Shown: positions 9,165 to 17,626, counted from the stretch's first letter. The stretch: DNA of 48,322 nt from an uncultured Bacteroidia bacterium (GCA_903854235.1 CAINVV010000242.1:1-48322), one strand, 5' to 3'. A program made the numbers and translations. The notes: generated by a model not told the origin, from the sequence alone.

Positions 9165-9511
9165 GAATTAATTCCAAATAGTTTGGACAATGCTCATAAG
9201 GTAAATCACAAGTACTTAAAATACAGATTGTTATATATGTGGTGTATATATATTAAACACTGTATAAAATATTTACACTACGATTAAGATGCTTAATATC
9301 AGTCTGATACAAACTAATTGCAATTTGACTGTATAATAATTCAACATTTAAATGTATAAATTCAAAACACAATATTTTTAAATAATTAAATATCAAGCAC
9401 ATAGGTGTAGTTAATTTTTCGTGGCACAGTTATTGATTCAGGTAAGGCAGATGTTGATATTTACATCGATCGTGAAAGAAAATTTATTAGTCAATCTTTA
9501 TAATCTCTGCC
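9165..9511 (+). other. AT-rich leader region upstream of the GcvH/HybAB operon
   Basis: About 350 bp without a credible gene. It is strongly AT-rich compared with its flanks. It holds a 12-bp perfect palindrome, ACATTTAAATGT (9344-9355), an imperfect inverted TATATA pair around 9232-9254, and the sigma-54-like element at 9422. I see no riboswitch fold that I recognise. Confidence 0.5.
9422..9437 (+). promoter_or_regulatory. Possible sigma-54 (-24/-12) promoter of the GcvH/HybAB operon
   Basis: TGGCAC at 9422-9427, five bases, then TTGAT at 9433-9437. The consensus is TGGCAC-N5-TTGCW, so only the -12 C is replaced. Spacing is exact. Transcription would start near 9446, about 65 nt before the ATG at 9512. 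The same locus encodes a sigma-54 activator with an intact GAFTGA motif, which supports the assignment. The imperfect GC element keeps confidence moderate. Confidence 0.45.
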
Positions 9512-11197
9512 ATGAAAAACATTTCAATTTTAGTAATCGGGTTGTCACTCTTGATCTGCAATTATACGGCGGCAGCCTTATCCAGTTCAAACAATGCCGG
9601 AAAAGCAACATTGGTTAAAAGTGATAATTCAGCATTCAAGGTATCCAGCTCTCAGGAATTGTTCCATTTGGCTCAAACCTGGGTCAACGAATTCAAGCAG
9701 GTAAATCCATCAACAGAGATTGTACTCGACCAACTGGAGTCTGCATCAATTCCCGTATCCGGTCACCTGAATCTGATTTCAGGGGCTGAAGCGGTCGTCC
9801 TGAACAATCAGTCAAACTGGAAGATGGTTGTCGGTAGGGACGTAATCGTTCCAATCGTAAACGCAAAAAATCCGATGATTAGCAGTTTACATCGGTTCGG
9901 AATTTCACCAGATAAAATTGCCCAAATGGTTAAGGATGGACCTAAGGCCAACTGGTCTGAATATGTTCCCAACGGACCGGGTATTTTGGTTCAATTGTAC
10001 CTCTCAAATGATGAGGTTGTAAAATCAGGCCTGACGAATTACACGAAGGCCGCTGTTTCTGTTGTAGACGCAATGAAATTTTTGACACCTGCCGCTGTAA
10101 TTGATGCAGTCCAAAAGAACCAGTTCGCAGTAGGATTCTGTCTGTTAAGCGATTTGCGCAGTGCTGCCAATGCAAATGTATGTGTACTGCCGATTGATAA
10201 AAATGGAAATGGCAGGATGGACAATTTTGAAAATATTTATGGCAATCTGGATGAGTTCACGCATGGTGTCTGGATCGGAAAATATCCTGCCGCCTTGTCA
10301 AACAATATTTACGCAGTTTCTTCCATCAAACCGACCAACGAAAATGAACTTGCCTTTCTTGCCTGGATCACGATGAATGGTCAGAATCAATTGACTGCCA
10401 ACGGATACTGTGATTTGACAGGCAGCGAAAAGCAAGCCAACCTCCTTGCCCTTTTGAGCGCAAAAACAGGTGGTAACAAGGATAACAATTCCACCTCTGT
10501 TCCACAGAACTGGCCGGTAGCCTTGAGCGTCCTGGCCCTGATTGGCTTGTTTGCCCTTCTCTATTTTTACAGCAGAAAACGCCTGGAATCTGGATTGTTC
10601 GAAAAAGAAATTCAGGTAGCTCCCTTGTTGATTGAAAATGTAGTGGATGTTCCAAAGGGTCTTTATTTTGACAAAACACATACCTGGGCATTCATGGAAA
10701 AAGATGGCAATGTGAAAGTCGGAATGGATGATTTTCTGCAGCACATCACGGGAAAAATCACGAAGATCAGTATGAAGGAAGTAGGTGAAATCGTGAGAAA
10801 AGGGGAAAAGATAGTGACAATCATTCGCGATGGCAAACAGTTGAACCTTTATGCTCCGATATCCGGAATCATAGTAAAACAGAACTCCTCCTTAAAATCA
10901 AATTCAAGTCTTGTCAACTCTTCTCCCTACTCCGATGGGTGGGTCTATCAGATTGAGCCAAAAAATTGGCTGAGAGAAATTCAGTTCATGTTCATGGGCG
11001 AAAAATATGCAGAATGGTTGCGGGACGAGTTTGTCAGGTTGAGAGACTTCATTGCAGCGTCGGTCAAAACCAACGAACTGGTCTATGCTCACGTCATTCT
11101 TCAGGATGGTGGTGAATTAACAGACAATGTTCTGGCCGATATGGAACCAAAAATGTGGGAAGATTTTCAGACAAAATTCATTGATGCTTCCAAATAA
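9512..11197 (+). CDS. Periplasmic binding domain - membrane helix - GcvH-like lipoyl domain fusion protein
   Basis: This 561-residue protein has a signal peptide (1-22) and a PstS-like periplasmic substrate-binding fold (about 35-318, with VGRDVIVPIVNAKNP and a terminal GYCDLTGSEKQ). A canonical 12-residue EF-hand-like calcium loop, DKNGNGRMDNFE, lies inside it at 229-240. One membrane helix (335-353) ends in RKR, so the C-terminus should be cytoplasmic. Next comes a GcvH-like domain (381-485: THTWAF, VGMDDF, YAPISG, SPYSDGW) with Lys442 in DGKQL at the lipoylation position, and last an extension (486-561) carrying LQDGGEL that is shared with the protein encoded at 13453. It is the first gene of an operon with HybA/HybB-like subunits. 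The role is unknown; linking a periplasmic ligand signal or electron flow to a cytoplasmic lipoyl group is inference. No glycine-cleavage partners are nearby. Confidence 0.8.
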   Translation: MKNISILVIGLSLLICNYTAAALSSSNNAGKATLVKSDNSAFKVSSSQELFHLAQTWVNEFKQVNPSTEIVLDQLESASIPVSGHLNLISGAEAVVLNNQSNWKMVVGRDVIVPIVNAKNPMISSLHRFGISPDKIAQMVKDGPKANWSEYVPNGPGILVQLYLSNDEVVKSGLTNYTKAAVSVVDAMKFLTPAAVIDAVQKNQFAVGFCLLSDLRSAANANVCVLPIDKNGNGRMDNFENIYGNLDEFTHGVWIGKYPAALSNNIYAVSSIKPTNENELAFLAWITMNGQNQLTANGYCDLTGSEKQANLLALLSAKTGGNKDNNSTSVPQNWPVALSVLALIGLFALLYFYSRKRLESGLFEKEIQVAPLLIENVVDVPKGLYFDKTHTWAFMEKDGNVKVGMDDFLQHITGKITKISMKEVGEIVRKGEKIVTIIRDGKQLNLYAPISGIIVKQNSSLKSNSSLVNSSPYSDGWVYQIEPKNWLREIQFMFMGEKYAEWLRDEFVRLRDFIAASVKTNELVYAHVILQDGGELTDNVLADMEPKMWEDFQTKFIDASK

Positions 11198-11256
11198 TAA
11201 TTGGGGTTAAAACCCAGACAAACCGAACAAACAATTAAACTTCTTAAATTTATACC

Positions 11257-12120
11257 ATGGGCTTTGATCGCCGAAATTTTTTCAGAACCCTTTGTGTTGC
11301 AGGTGCGACACTCGCAGTGGGAAACAGCTTTGGTGCAGTAAAATCAGATGAGGAAGCAGTAGAATTTCAGGGAATGCTTTATGACTCCACAAAATGTCTG
11401 GGATGCAGGGCTTGTGAACGAGTCTGTGCAAAGACCCACGACCTGCCGGAACCCAAGGATGAGCTGAAAGCTGGTGTGCCTAGAAACATGACCGAAACAC
11501 AACGCACCGCAATCAACAATTGCATCACATCTAAAGGTGAAGTTTTCGTCAAAAAACAATGCATGCACTGCAATGAACCGGCTTGTACAGCAGCCTGCCT
11601 AACCCAGGCCATGTACAAAACGAAAGAAGGTCCCGTCATCTGGCGAGGCGACAAATGCATGGGTTGCAGATATTGCATGGTTTCCTGTCCCTTCGATGTT
11701 CCAAAATTTGAATTCCACAGTGCCAATCCAAAGATCCAGAAATGTGACCTTTGCTACGACAGAATCAAATCAGGTAAAATTCCCGCTTGTGCGGAAGCTT
11801 GTCCGGGCGATGCCCTGACCTTCGGAACGAGGAGGGAACTGATTGCCGAAGCGAGAAAAAGAATCTTTGAAAGTCCCAAAGATTATATCAATCAGATATT
11901 CGGAGAAGAGGTAGCCGGTGGTACCGGACTGCTGTATCTTTCACCAGCTCCTTTCAACGAACTGGGCTTTAACACCAAACTACAAAACTCATCCTATCCG
12001 GCTTTGACAAAGGGATTCCTCTACAGCGTGCCTTCTGTTGATGTCCTTTTGCCACCGCTTTTGCTGGCCATCTATGAAGCAACCAAAAACAACAACTCAA
12101 AAGAAGAAGATCATGAATAA
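11257..12120 (+). CDS. Tat-exported HybA-type iron-sulfur protein, four [4Fe-4S] clusters predicted
   Basis: The 287-residue protein resembles HybA/DmsB-type electron-transfer subunits. The N-terminus DRRNFFRTL followed by a mild hydrophobic stretch is a twin-arginine signal, so the folded protein should act on the periplasmic side. Sixteen cysteines form four ferredoxin-like sets: 47/50/53/57, 102/105/110/114, 134/137/140/144 and 163/166/178/182. A short hydrophobic stretch at about 260-272 may anchor the C-terminus to the membrane, as in HybA. The next gene starts within its last codons, which indicates translational coupling to the HybB-like protein. In hydrogenase-2 HybA links the enzyme to the quinone reductase subunit, but no hydrogenase genes occur here. 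Confidence 0.88.
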   Translation: MGFDRRNFFRTLCVAGATLAVGNSFGAVKSDEEAVEFQGMLYDSTKCLGCRACERVCAKTHDLPEPKDELKAGVPRNMTETQRTAINNCITSKGEVFVKKQCMHCNEPACTAACLTQAMYKTKEGPVIWRGDKCMGCRYCMVSCPFDVPKFEFHSANPKIQKCDLCYDRIKSGKIPACAEACPGDALTFGTRRELIAEARKRIFESPKDYINQIFGEEVAGGTGLLYLSPAPFNELGFNTKLQNSSYPALTKGFLYSVPSVDVLLPPLLLAIYEATKNNNSKEEDHE

Positions 12121-13345
12121 GAAGGCACAACCAAACTTTAGGGACAACGATGGTACCCCTTTGCTGAAATTTATAGGCAGTGAACTTAAGCCAAAAAATA
12201 AGCTTCTTACACCCTTCAACATCATCTCTTTTCCGATCGTCTTGCTGGGTCTGGCACTGATCGTCATCCGGTTTTGGAAAGGATTGGGAGCCATCACCAA
12301 CTTGTCTCAGGAAGTTCCTTGGGGATTGTGGATCGGATTTGATGTGGTAACAGGCGTTGCCTTTGCGGGCGGAGCTTATGTGCTCACCTTCATGGTTTAC
12401 ATCCTGAACATGAAGAAATACCACTCCATTGTTCGCGTAACTATTTTAAACGGATTTCTGGCCTATGCATTTTATACGGGTGCTTTGCTACTGGATTTGG
12501 GAAGGCCCTGGAATGTGGTCAATCCAATCATCGGCAACAATTTCGGAGCCAGTTCTGTTCTTTTTCTCGTCGCCTGGCACTTTTTACTTTACATGATGGC
12601 CGAATTACTCGAGTTTTCGCCGGCAATAGCGGAATGGCTTGGAGCCAAAAGGGCTGCAAAAATCCTTTCCGGCATGACCATCGGTGCGGTGATCTTTGGA
12701 ATCACGCTCTCCTCCCTGCATCAATCTGGTTTGGGTGCCCTTTATCTGATGGCCAAGGATAAAATTCATCCACTCTGGTACTCCGAATTCATTCCCATCC
12801 TGTTCCTGGTTTCCAGCGTGTTTGCAGGTCTGTCAATGGTTATTTTCGAGGGATCCATCAGTCACAAGGTATTTTCTGACCAGATCAGCGAAAAGGATCA
12901 CAAGAGCCACGACGGCATCATCCACGGTCTATCCAAGATTTGTGCCGGCGCCATGTTTGCCTACCTGTTCCTCCAATTTATGGTATTCATTCACGGAAGA
13001 AACTGGGATCTGCTCAATACGCCGATGGGCTATTGGTTCCTGCTTGAAATGATTGGTTTTGTGATGATTCCGATGATGCTCTTCTTCTACAGTTACCGAA
13101 CACGTAAAATTTGGCTGATTCGAGTGGCCGCCATACTGACCATGATTGGGGTGGTATTAAACAGACTCAACGTAACCGTCATAGGATTCAGGTGGAATGC
13201 TGCCACCCATTATGTTCCTTCGTGGATGGAAATTGTGGTTACTTTTGCAGTCATATTTACAGAAATATGGATTTTCAGGTGGGTGGTTAGTCGGATGCCT
13301 GTGTTGAGAAAATCACCCGCCTGGGCAGGACACGATGAAGATTAG
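12113..13345 (+). CDS. HybB/NrfD-family integral membrane quinone-interacting subunit
   Basis: The 410-residue polytopic protein has about nine or ten membrane helices. It resembles HybB more than short NrfD proteins: PWGLWIGFDV, AFAGGAYV, a SSLHQSGLGALY segment, and GRNWDLL followed by RLNVTVIGFRWNA near the end. Members pass electrons between periplasmic iron-sulfur partners and the quinone pool and may move protons. I chose the ATG at 12113, which overlaps the upstream gene by 8 bp. An upstream in-frame ATG at 12038 would overlap by 83 bp and adds a hydrophilic non-homologous leader. It forms a membrane pair with the preceding HybA-like protein. Confidence 0.9.
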   Translation: MNKKAQPNFRDNDGTPLLKFIGSELKPKNKLLTPFNIISFPIVLLGLALIVIRFWKGLGAITNLSQEVPWGLWIGFDVVTGVAFAGGAYVLTFMVYILNMKKYHSIVRVTILNGFLAYAFYTGALLLDLGRPWNVVNPIIGNNFGASSVLFLVAWHFLLYMMAELLEFSPAIAEWLGAKRAAKILSGMTIGAVIFGITLSSLHQSGLGALYLMAKDKIHPLWYSEFIPILFLVSSVFAGLSMVIFEGSISHKVFSDQISEKDHKSHDGIIHGLSKICAGAMFAYLFLQFMVFIHGRNWDLLNTPMGYWFLLEMIGFVMIPMMLFFYSYRTRKIWLIRVAAILTMIGVVLNRLNVTVIGFRWNAATHYVPSWMEIVVTFAVIFTEIWIFRWVVSRMPVLRKSPAWAGHDED

Positions 13346-13452
13346 CAAACCTTATTAATTGAATATTATCATTGACCTTGGAAGTCAATCCAGAACAAGA
13401 TATTGACAAACAACGAATTAGTTTTTAACAGAATAACTTTAAAATTTATATC

Positions 13453-14226
13453 ATGGACAGCTTTTCCTACCACAACATTTTTGAAACTAAAGGGCTTGAA
13501 TACCTGGCTATCGTGGTATTTTTTGCCATCCTCATTCCTTTTTGGATTGTTTTAAACAGACAAGTTAAAGTAACGAAACAACTTCAGAAAAAGCTGGGAA
13601 CTTTAACGGCCAATGCGTTAAGAATACCTCAAGGAATACTTTTTAACATAAATCACACCTGGGCTCATCTGGATAGCAAGGGTGTGGCCAAAGTTGGCAT
13701 GGACGATTTGCTTCTCCACCTCACCGGTGAAGTACAATTCAGCATACTGAGAAAAAACGGAGATATGATCAGCAAGGATGAATTGCTGGCGGAGGTCAAT
13801 CACAATGGAAAACAGCTCAGGATTTTATCTCCTATTTCAGGGGAAATTCTGGCAGCGAATTCATTGATGAAGGAGAATCCGGAATTGCTCAACGAAGATC
13901 CGTACCAAAAAGGTTGGATGTACAAGATCAGGCCAAGCAGATGGATGGCAGAAACCAACTCCTATTTCCTTGCAGAAGAAGCCACCAATTGGTCGGCCAG
14001 GGAATTGGAGAGGTTCAAGGATTTTCTCGCTACTTCCGTCGAGAGATATGCTCCTGAACCTTCCAACATCGTATTGCAGGACGGTGGTGAATTGATCGAT
14101 CAGCCGCTTTCCCAGCTTCCCACAGAGATTTGGCAGGATTTTGAACGCAGTTTTCTAGGGAACAAATCTAAATATCCTCATTTCAGGGGATTGGGCAGAG
14201 AATCCTATGGCCCTGAGTTTTTCTGA
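13453..14226 (+). CDS. Membrane-anchored GcvH-like lipoyl-domain protein
   Basis: The 257-residue protein starts with a short segment and one membrane helix (17-34) followed by basic residues, so the bulk should be cytoplasmic. The GcvH-like domain spans about 59-160 (NHTWAH, KVGMDDLLLHLTG, LSPISG, EDPYQKGWMYKI). Lys120 in NGKQL takes the place of the lipoylated lysine. The C-terminal extension, with LQDGGEL at 208-214 and a W-x-DF ending, matches the end of the fusion protein encoded at 9512, so the two are paralogues. True GcvH is about 125 residues and soluble. The gene follows hybB by 107 bp and is closed by a hairpin terminator. Function in the complex is unknown; a lipoamide redox shuttle is a hypothesis. 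Confidence 0.82.
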   Translation: MDSFSYHNIFETKGLEYLAIVVFFAILIPFWIVLNRQVKVTKQLQKKLGTLTANALRIPQGILFNINHTWAHLDSKGVAKVGMDDLLLHLTGEVQFSILRKNGDMISKDELLAEVNHNGKQLRILSPISGEILAANSLMKENPELLNEDPYQKGWMYKIRPSRWMAETNSYFLAEEATNWSARELERFKDFLATSVERYAPEPSNIVLQDGGELIDQPLSQLPTEIWQDFERSFLGNKSKYPHFRGLGRESYGPEFF

Positions 14227-14274
14227 CCAATTTGATGGAAAATTAAGGTAAGTCTTGGTTTTATAACGTTTTAG

Positions 14275-14314
14275 TAGTGAAGCGAGGTGCCTGTCATGTC
14301 GCTTCACTATTTTT
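14275..14314 (+). terminator. Intrinsic terminator after the GcvH/HybAB gene group
   Basis: A perfect 11-bp stem, TAGTGAAGCGA at 14275-14285 paired with 14299-14309, has a 13-nt loop and is followed by five T residues. It separates the structural genes from the two-component regulators, which therefore probably have their own promoter. Confidence 0.85.
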
Positions 14315-14491
14315 AGGAAAGGTTAAAGTCCGCTCTTTAGATTGCATCCAAATTCCAAAGAAAATCGAACAATTGAACTATTTTTTAAAATTTTGAGATT
14401 AACTTAGCAATCAGCAACTTTAATTCCAACGGGACTTTTTTATTGGATTATTTTTCAAACTGAAATCAGCCCCTGAACCCTGATTTTTTGT

Positions 14492-14519
14492 TTATACTAA
14501 ATTGTTATTATACTAAATT
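14492..14519 (+). repeat. Two 12-bp direct repeats with 16-bp period in front of the sensor kinase gene
   Basis: TTATACTAAATT occurs at 14492-14503 and again at 14508-14519, ending 3 bp before the ATG at 14523. Such paired words can be regulator-binding sites or the trace of a small duplication. The 296-bp gap otherwise holds only the upstream terminator. Confidence 0.55.
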
Positions 14520-14522
14520 ACA

Positions 14523-16193
14523 ATGAGTTGGATTAGAAAGATATCGAAAGGCAACAAAGTTGGAGTACCCCTGGTAAATAGCTATGTAAAATTTCGCTCC
14601 TCCATTTATGGCCGGGTCGTTTTAATCATCACCATCTCGTCCTTTTTCCTGTTTCTCTCTTTTGGGATCATTTTCAGATCTGTAAATGAAAGCTATATGA
14701 AATCTGTGATCCGGGAGAATGGGAACAACATTGGTTTTCTGGTTCAGGGAGCTTTGTACCGTTCCATGCTGGAGAATGACAGAACCTCCCTTCAGGGTAC
14801 TTTGGACATCATCAATACCATGTCGGGCATTGATGATGTAAACATGTACGACAACAAGAACAACCTGGTTTACTCCTCCATTTCGAACGATTCGACCAGC
14901 CACGGAGATCCGGATTGCATTTCCTGTCACAAGAATTTTCCCAGGATGTTTTCTGCGACCGAACGATCGTATAAAATTATCGGCATCGACAGCGAATGCA
15001 GCATGAACCACAACAACAACAATTGCAGGCACCTGATTATCAAGACTCCCATCCTGAACGAAAAATCTTGTTCGACAAGTTCTTGTCACGCACACAGTCC
15101 GGAGGAAGAGATTCTTGGCTCGCTCATCATCAAGATTCCACTGGCGGGTCTGGATGCTGCCCTTGAAAAATCAACCACCGACTATTTTTTACTTGCTGCC
15201 CTTTTGACTGGACTGCTCATTGTTTTTTTGATCTTTTTTACCAGAAAAAAGATCAAAAATCCGCTAAATGCCATCATCAAGGCGAGTCTGGAAGTAGCCA
15301 AGGGTGACCGAAGCACCAGGTTGCCTGTCAGGCCCCATCAACTCTCTGACATGCGGATGGTATCCATCGCTTTCAACGAAATGCTCGACAATCTGCAGAC
15401 GGCTACCAACGAACTCCAAAATTGGTCGCAGCAGCTGGAATACAAAGTTCAGAAGAAGTCGGAGGAGCTGGGACATGCCCAGAATGAGTTGATTAACGTA
15501 GAAAGAATTGCCTCGCTGGGAAAATTATCTCTCTCTGTCGCCCACGAAATTAACAATCCCCTGTCGGGAATCCTGATTTATGCCAAACTGGTATCCAAGC
15601 AATTGGGGAACCAGGATTTTGACCCGGCCAAGAAGGAGTCGATGCTCAAGCACCTGAAACTCATTGAAAACGAGACCAAACGATGCGGCGATATAGTGAA
15701 GGGACTCCTGGATTTCTCGAGAAAAAACCAGGATGGATTTGAGCCAAAGCACCTGCATGAGATCCTGATTGAAACCTTCGAATTGATGTCTCATCCGATG
15801 AAAATTGCCAATGTGAGTTTTCTCTCTGATTTTCTGGCCAAGACCGACCTGATATACTGCAGTCCCAACCAGATCAAACAGGCATGCATAGGAGTGCTGG
15901 TGAATGCATCAGAGGCAGTAACGGAGAATGGAGAAGTCGTTTTCAGAACCTCCAATCCTGATCCGGATCATATCCGAATCGAAATTTCGGACAATGGCAT
16001 CGGTATCAATGAAGAGGATGTTTCACATATTTTCGAACCATTTTTTTCGACCAAGCAGAATGCCAGCGGAATAGGCCTTGGCTTGGCCATCGTACACGGA
16101 ATTGTTCAAAACCACAAAGGGAAAGCTGATGTAAAATCGGAGCGGGGAAAAGGAACGACAATATCCATAACTTTACCACTGATCAAAAATTAA
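14523..16193 (+). CDS. Sensor histidine kinase with c-type heme motifs in its periplasmic domain
   Basis: The 556-residue kinase has TM1 (31-52), a periplasmic sensor (about 53-219), TM2 (220-240), HAMP (about 241-295), a coiled coil, HisKA with His341 in VAHEINNP, and an ATPase domain with [15 protein letters not shown] and GLGLAIVHG. The sensor holds CISCH (132-136), a classic CxxCH heme-c attachment motif, and CSTSSCH (183-189), a CxxxxCH variant, plus a cysteine pair at 159 and 168. A covalently bound heme that senses redox state or a gas is therefore likely. It is followed after 19 bp by the NtrC-type regulator, its evident partner, and preceded by the GcvH/HybAB genes it presumably controls. 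Confidence 0.9.
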   Translation: MSWIRKISKGNKVGVPLVNSYVKFRSSIYGRVVLIITISSFFLFLSFGIIFRSVNESYMKSVIRENGNNIGFLVQGALYRSMLENDRTSLQGTLDIINTMSGIDDVNMYDNKNNLVYSSISNDSTSHGDPDCISCHKNFPRMFSATERSYKIIGIDSECSMNHNNNNCRHLIIKTPILNEKSCSTSSCHAHSPEEEILGSLIIKIPLAGLDAALEKSTTDYFLLAALLTGLLIVFLIFFTRKKIKNPLNAIIKASLEVAKGDRSTRLPVRPHQLSDMRMVSIAFNEMLDNLQTATNELQNWSQQLEYKVQKKSEELGHAQNELINVERIASLGKLSLSVAHEINNPLSGILIYAKLVSKQLGNQDFDPAKKESMLKHLKLIENETKRCGDIVKGLLDFSRKNQDGFEPKHLHEILIETFELMSHPMKIANVSFLSDFLAKTDLIYCSPNQIKQACIGVLVNASEAVTENGEVVFRTSNPDPDHIRIEISDNGIGINEEDVSHIFEPFFSTKQNASGIGLGLAIVHGIVQNHKGKADVKSERGKGTTISITLPLIKN

Positions 16194-16212
16194 CTAGTTT
16201 CAAGAATTGAAT

Positions 16213-17553
16213 ATGGCCAAAAAGATTTCAATACTGATTGTTGACGATGAAGAATCCGTAAGGGACTCCTTGTACAACTGGTTTATCGAAGATGGTTATC
16301 AGGTAGAATGTGCAGAAAATGCAAAAACAGCCCTGACAATGCTCCAGTCGGAAAGCTATCACATTATCCTGGCAGATATTAAAATGCCTGGGATGGATGG
16401 ACTGGAAATGCTGAAGCGAATCAAATCCCTCAAGAGTGATGCCATTGTCATCATCATGACCGCCTTTGCCACCGTCGACACTGCTGTTCAAGCCTTGAAG
16501 GATGGAGCATTCGATTATGTAACGAAGCCATTCGATCCGGATGATCTTTCACACTTGATCCGAAATGCCTCCAAACAAATATCCCTGATCGAAGAAAATG
16601 AAATATTGAAAGAAAAGGTTATTTCGCTCGAGAATGTAGAAGACATGATTGGACAAAGCGAAGCGATGCAGGAAGTTTTCAGGGAGATCGAAAGTGTGGC
16701 ACAATCCAATGCTTCCGTGATTATCACCGGAGAGAGCGGTACCGGAAAGGAGTTGGTTGCCAAAGCCATTCATGCGAATTCACCGCGGAAGTTCTTCCCG
16801 ATGGTGAGCGTCCATTGTGGTGCACTGACGGAAAGTCTGTTGGAAAGTGAATTGTTCGGACACGAAAAAGGAGCCTTTACCGGTGCCATTTACAACCGGA
16901 AAGGACGGTTTGAAATGGCCGACAGCGGTACTATTTTTCTGGATGAAATTGCGACCATCTCGCCAAAAATGCAGGTGGAACTGCTAAGGGTCCTGGAAAC
17001 CAAAAGCTTTGTGAGGGTAGGAGGCAACAAGGAGATCAGCTCCGACTTCAGGGTGTTGTGTGCCACCAACAGGGATTTGAAAAGCATGGTGGAAAAGGGC
17101 CTCTTTCGGGAAGATCTATTTTACAGGCTGAATGTGGTCAACATCAATGTTCCTCCATTGCGGGATCGAGTCGAGGATATTCCCCTGCTCATTGAATATT
17201 TCATCAAAAAGTATTGTGCCTCCATGAACAGGCCTCCCATCCCTGTCGAACCCTCCGCTTTGCAGCGGATGGAGAGTTATGCCTTTCCGGGGAATATCAG
17301 GGAGCTGGAAAACATGATTGAACGAGCCATCGTCGTTGGCAATGGCAAAAAAATTATGCTGAAGGACCTTCCATTGGCCAAGGAATCAGTCAAACCAACC
17401 TTCGAGAGTCTCGACGATCTTGGAAAGAAACACATTCTTGCCATCCTGACGAAATACAGCTGGAACATCACCGTTTCGGCTAAAGCGCTGAAACTGGACA
17501 GGGTCACGCTCTACAACAAGATCAAAAAATATGGTTTAACGCCGCCAAAGTAA
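16213..17553 (+). CDS. NtrC-family sigma-54-dependent response regulator
   Basis: The 446-residue protein has a receiver domain (DDEE near residue 11, phosphoacceptor Asp55, Lys105). Its AAA+ activator domain has Walker A GESGTGKE at 173-180 and the sigma-54 contact loop GAFTGA at 220-225, and the C-terminal Fis-type helix-turn-helix ends in LDRVTLYNKIKKYGL. It should activate sigma-54 promoters after phosphorylation by the upstream kinase. I chose the ATG at 16213 because it directly precedes the KISILIVDD strand; a TTG two codons earlier is possible. A sigma-54-like element at 9422 is the obvious candidate target. Confidence 0.94.
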   Translation: MAKKISILIVDDEESVRDSLYNWFIEDGYQVECAENAKTALTMLQSESYHIILADIKMPGMDGLEMLKRIKSLKSDAIVIIMTAFATVDTAVQALKDGAFDYVTKPFDPDDLSHLIRNASKQISLIEENEILKEKVISLENVEDMIGQSEAMQEVFREIESVAQSNASVIITGESGTGKELVAKAIHANSPRKFFPMVSVHCGALTESLLESELFGHEKGAFTGAIYNRKGRFEMADSGTIFLDEIATISPKMQVELLRVLETKSFVRVGGNKEISSDFRVLCATNRDLKSMVEKGLFREDLFYRLNVVNINVPPLRDRVEDIPLLIEYFIKKYCASMNRPPIPVEPSALQRMESYAFPGNIRELENMIERAIVVGNGKKIMLKDLPLAKESVKPTFESLDDLGKKHILAILTKYSWNITVSAKALKLDRVTLYNKIKKYGLTPPK

Positions 17554-17626
17554 TTCCATTTCGGATTTTTGAAGCAGCAACCAATTTTGACAATTGCTCA
17601 AGGGTTCCCATCAAAGCCAACTGTGA

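Noticed and set aside
12038-12112. Longer start for the HybB-like gene
   Set aside because: It would overlap the HybA-like gene by 83 bp and add a leader with no similarity to the family; the coupled ATG at 12113 is better.
12113-13345. NrfD of a cytochrome c nitrite reductase complex
   Set aside because: No NrfA, NrfB or multiheme cytochrome gene is present, and the helix motifs fit HybB better.
10652-14226. GcvH-like domains as part of a glycine cleavage operon
   Set aside because: No gcvT, gcvP or lpd is nearby. Both proteins are membrane-anchored and carry an extra domain, and the lipoyl-site context differs from ESVKA.
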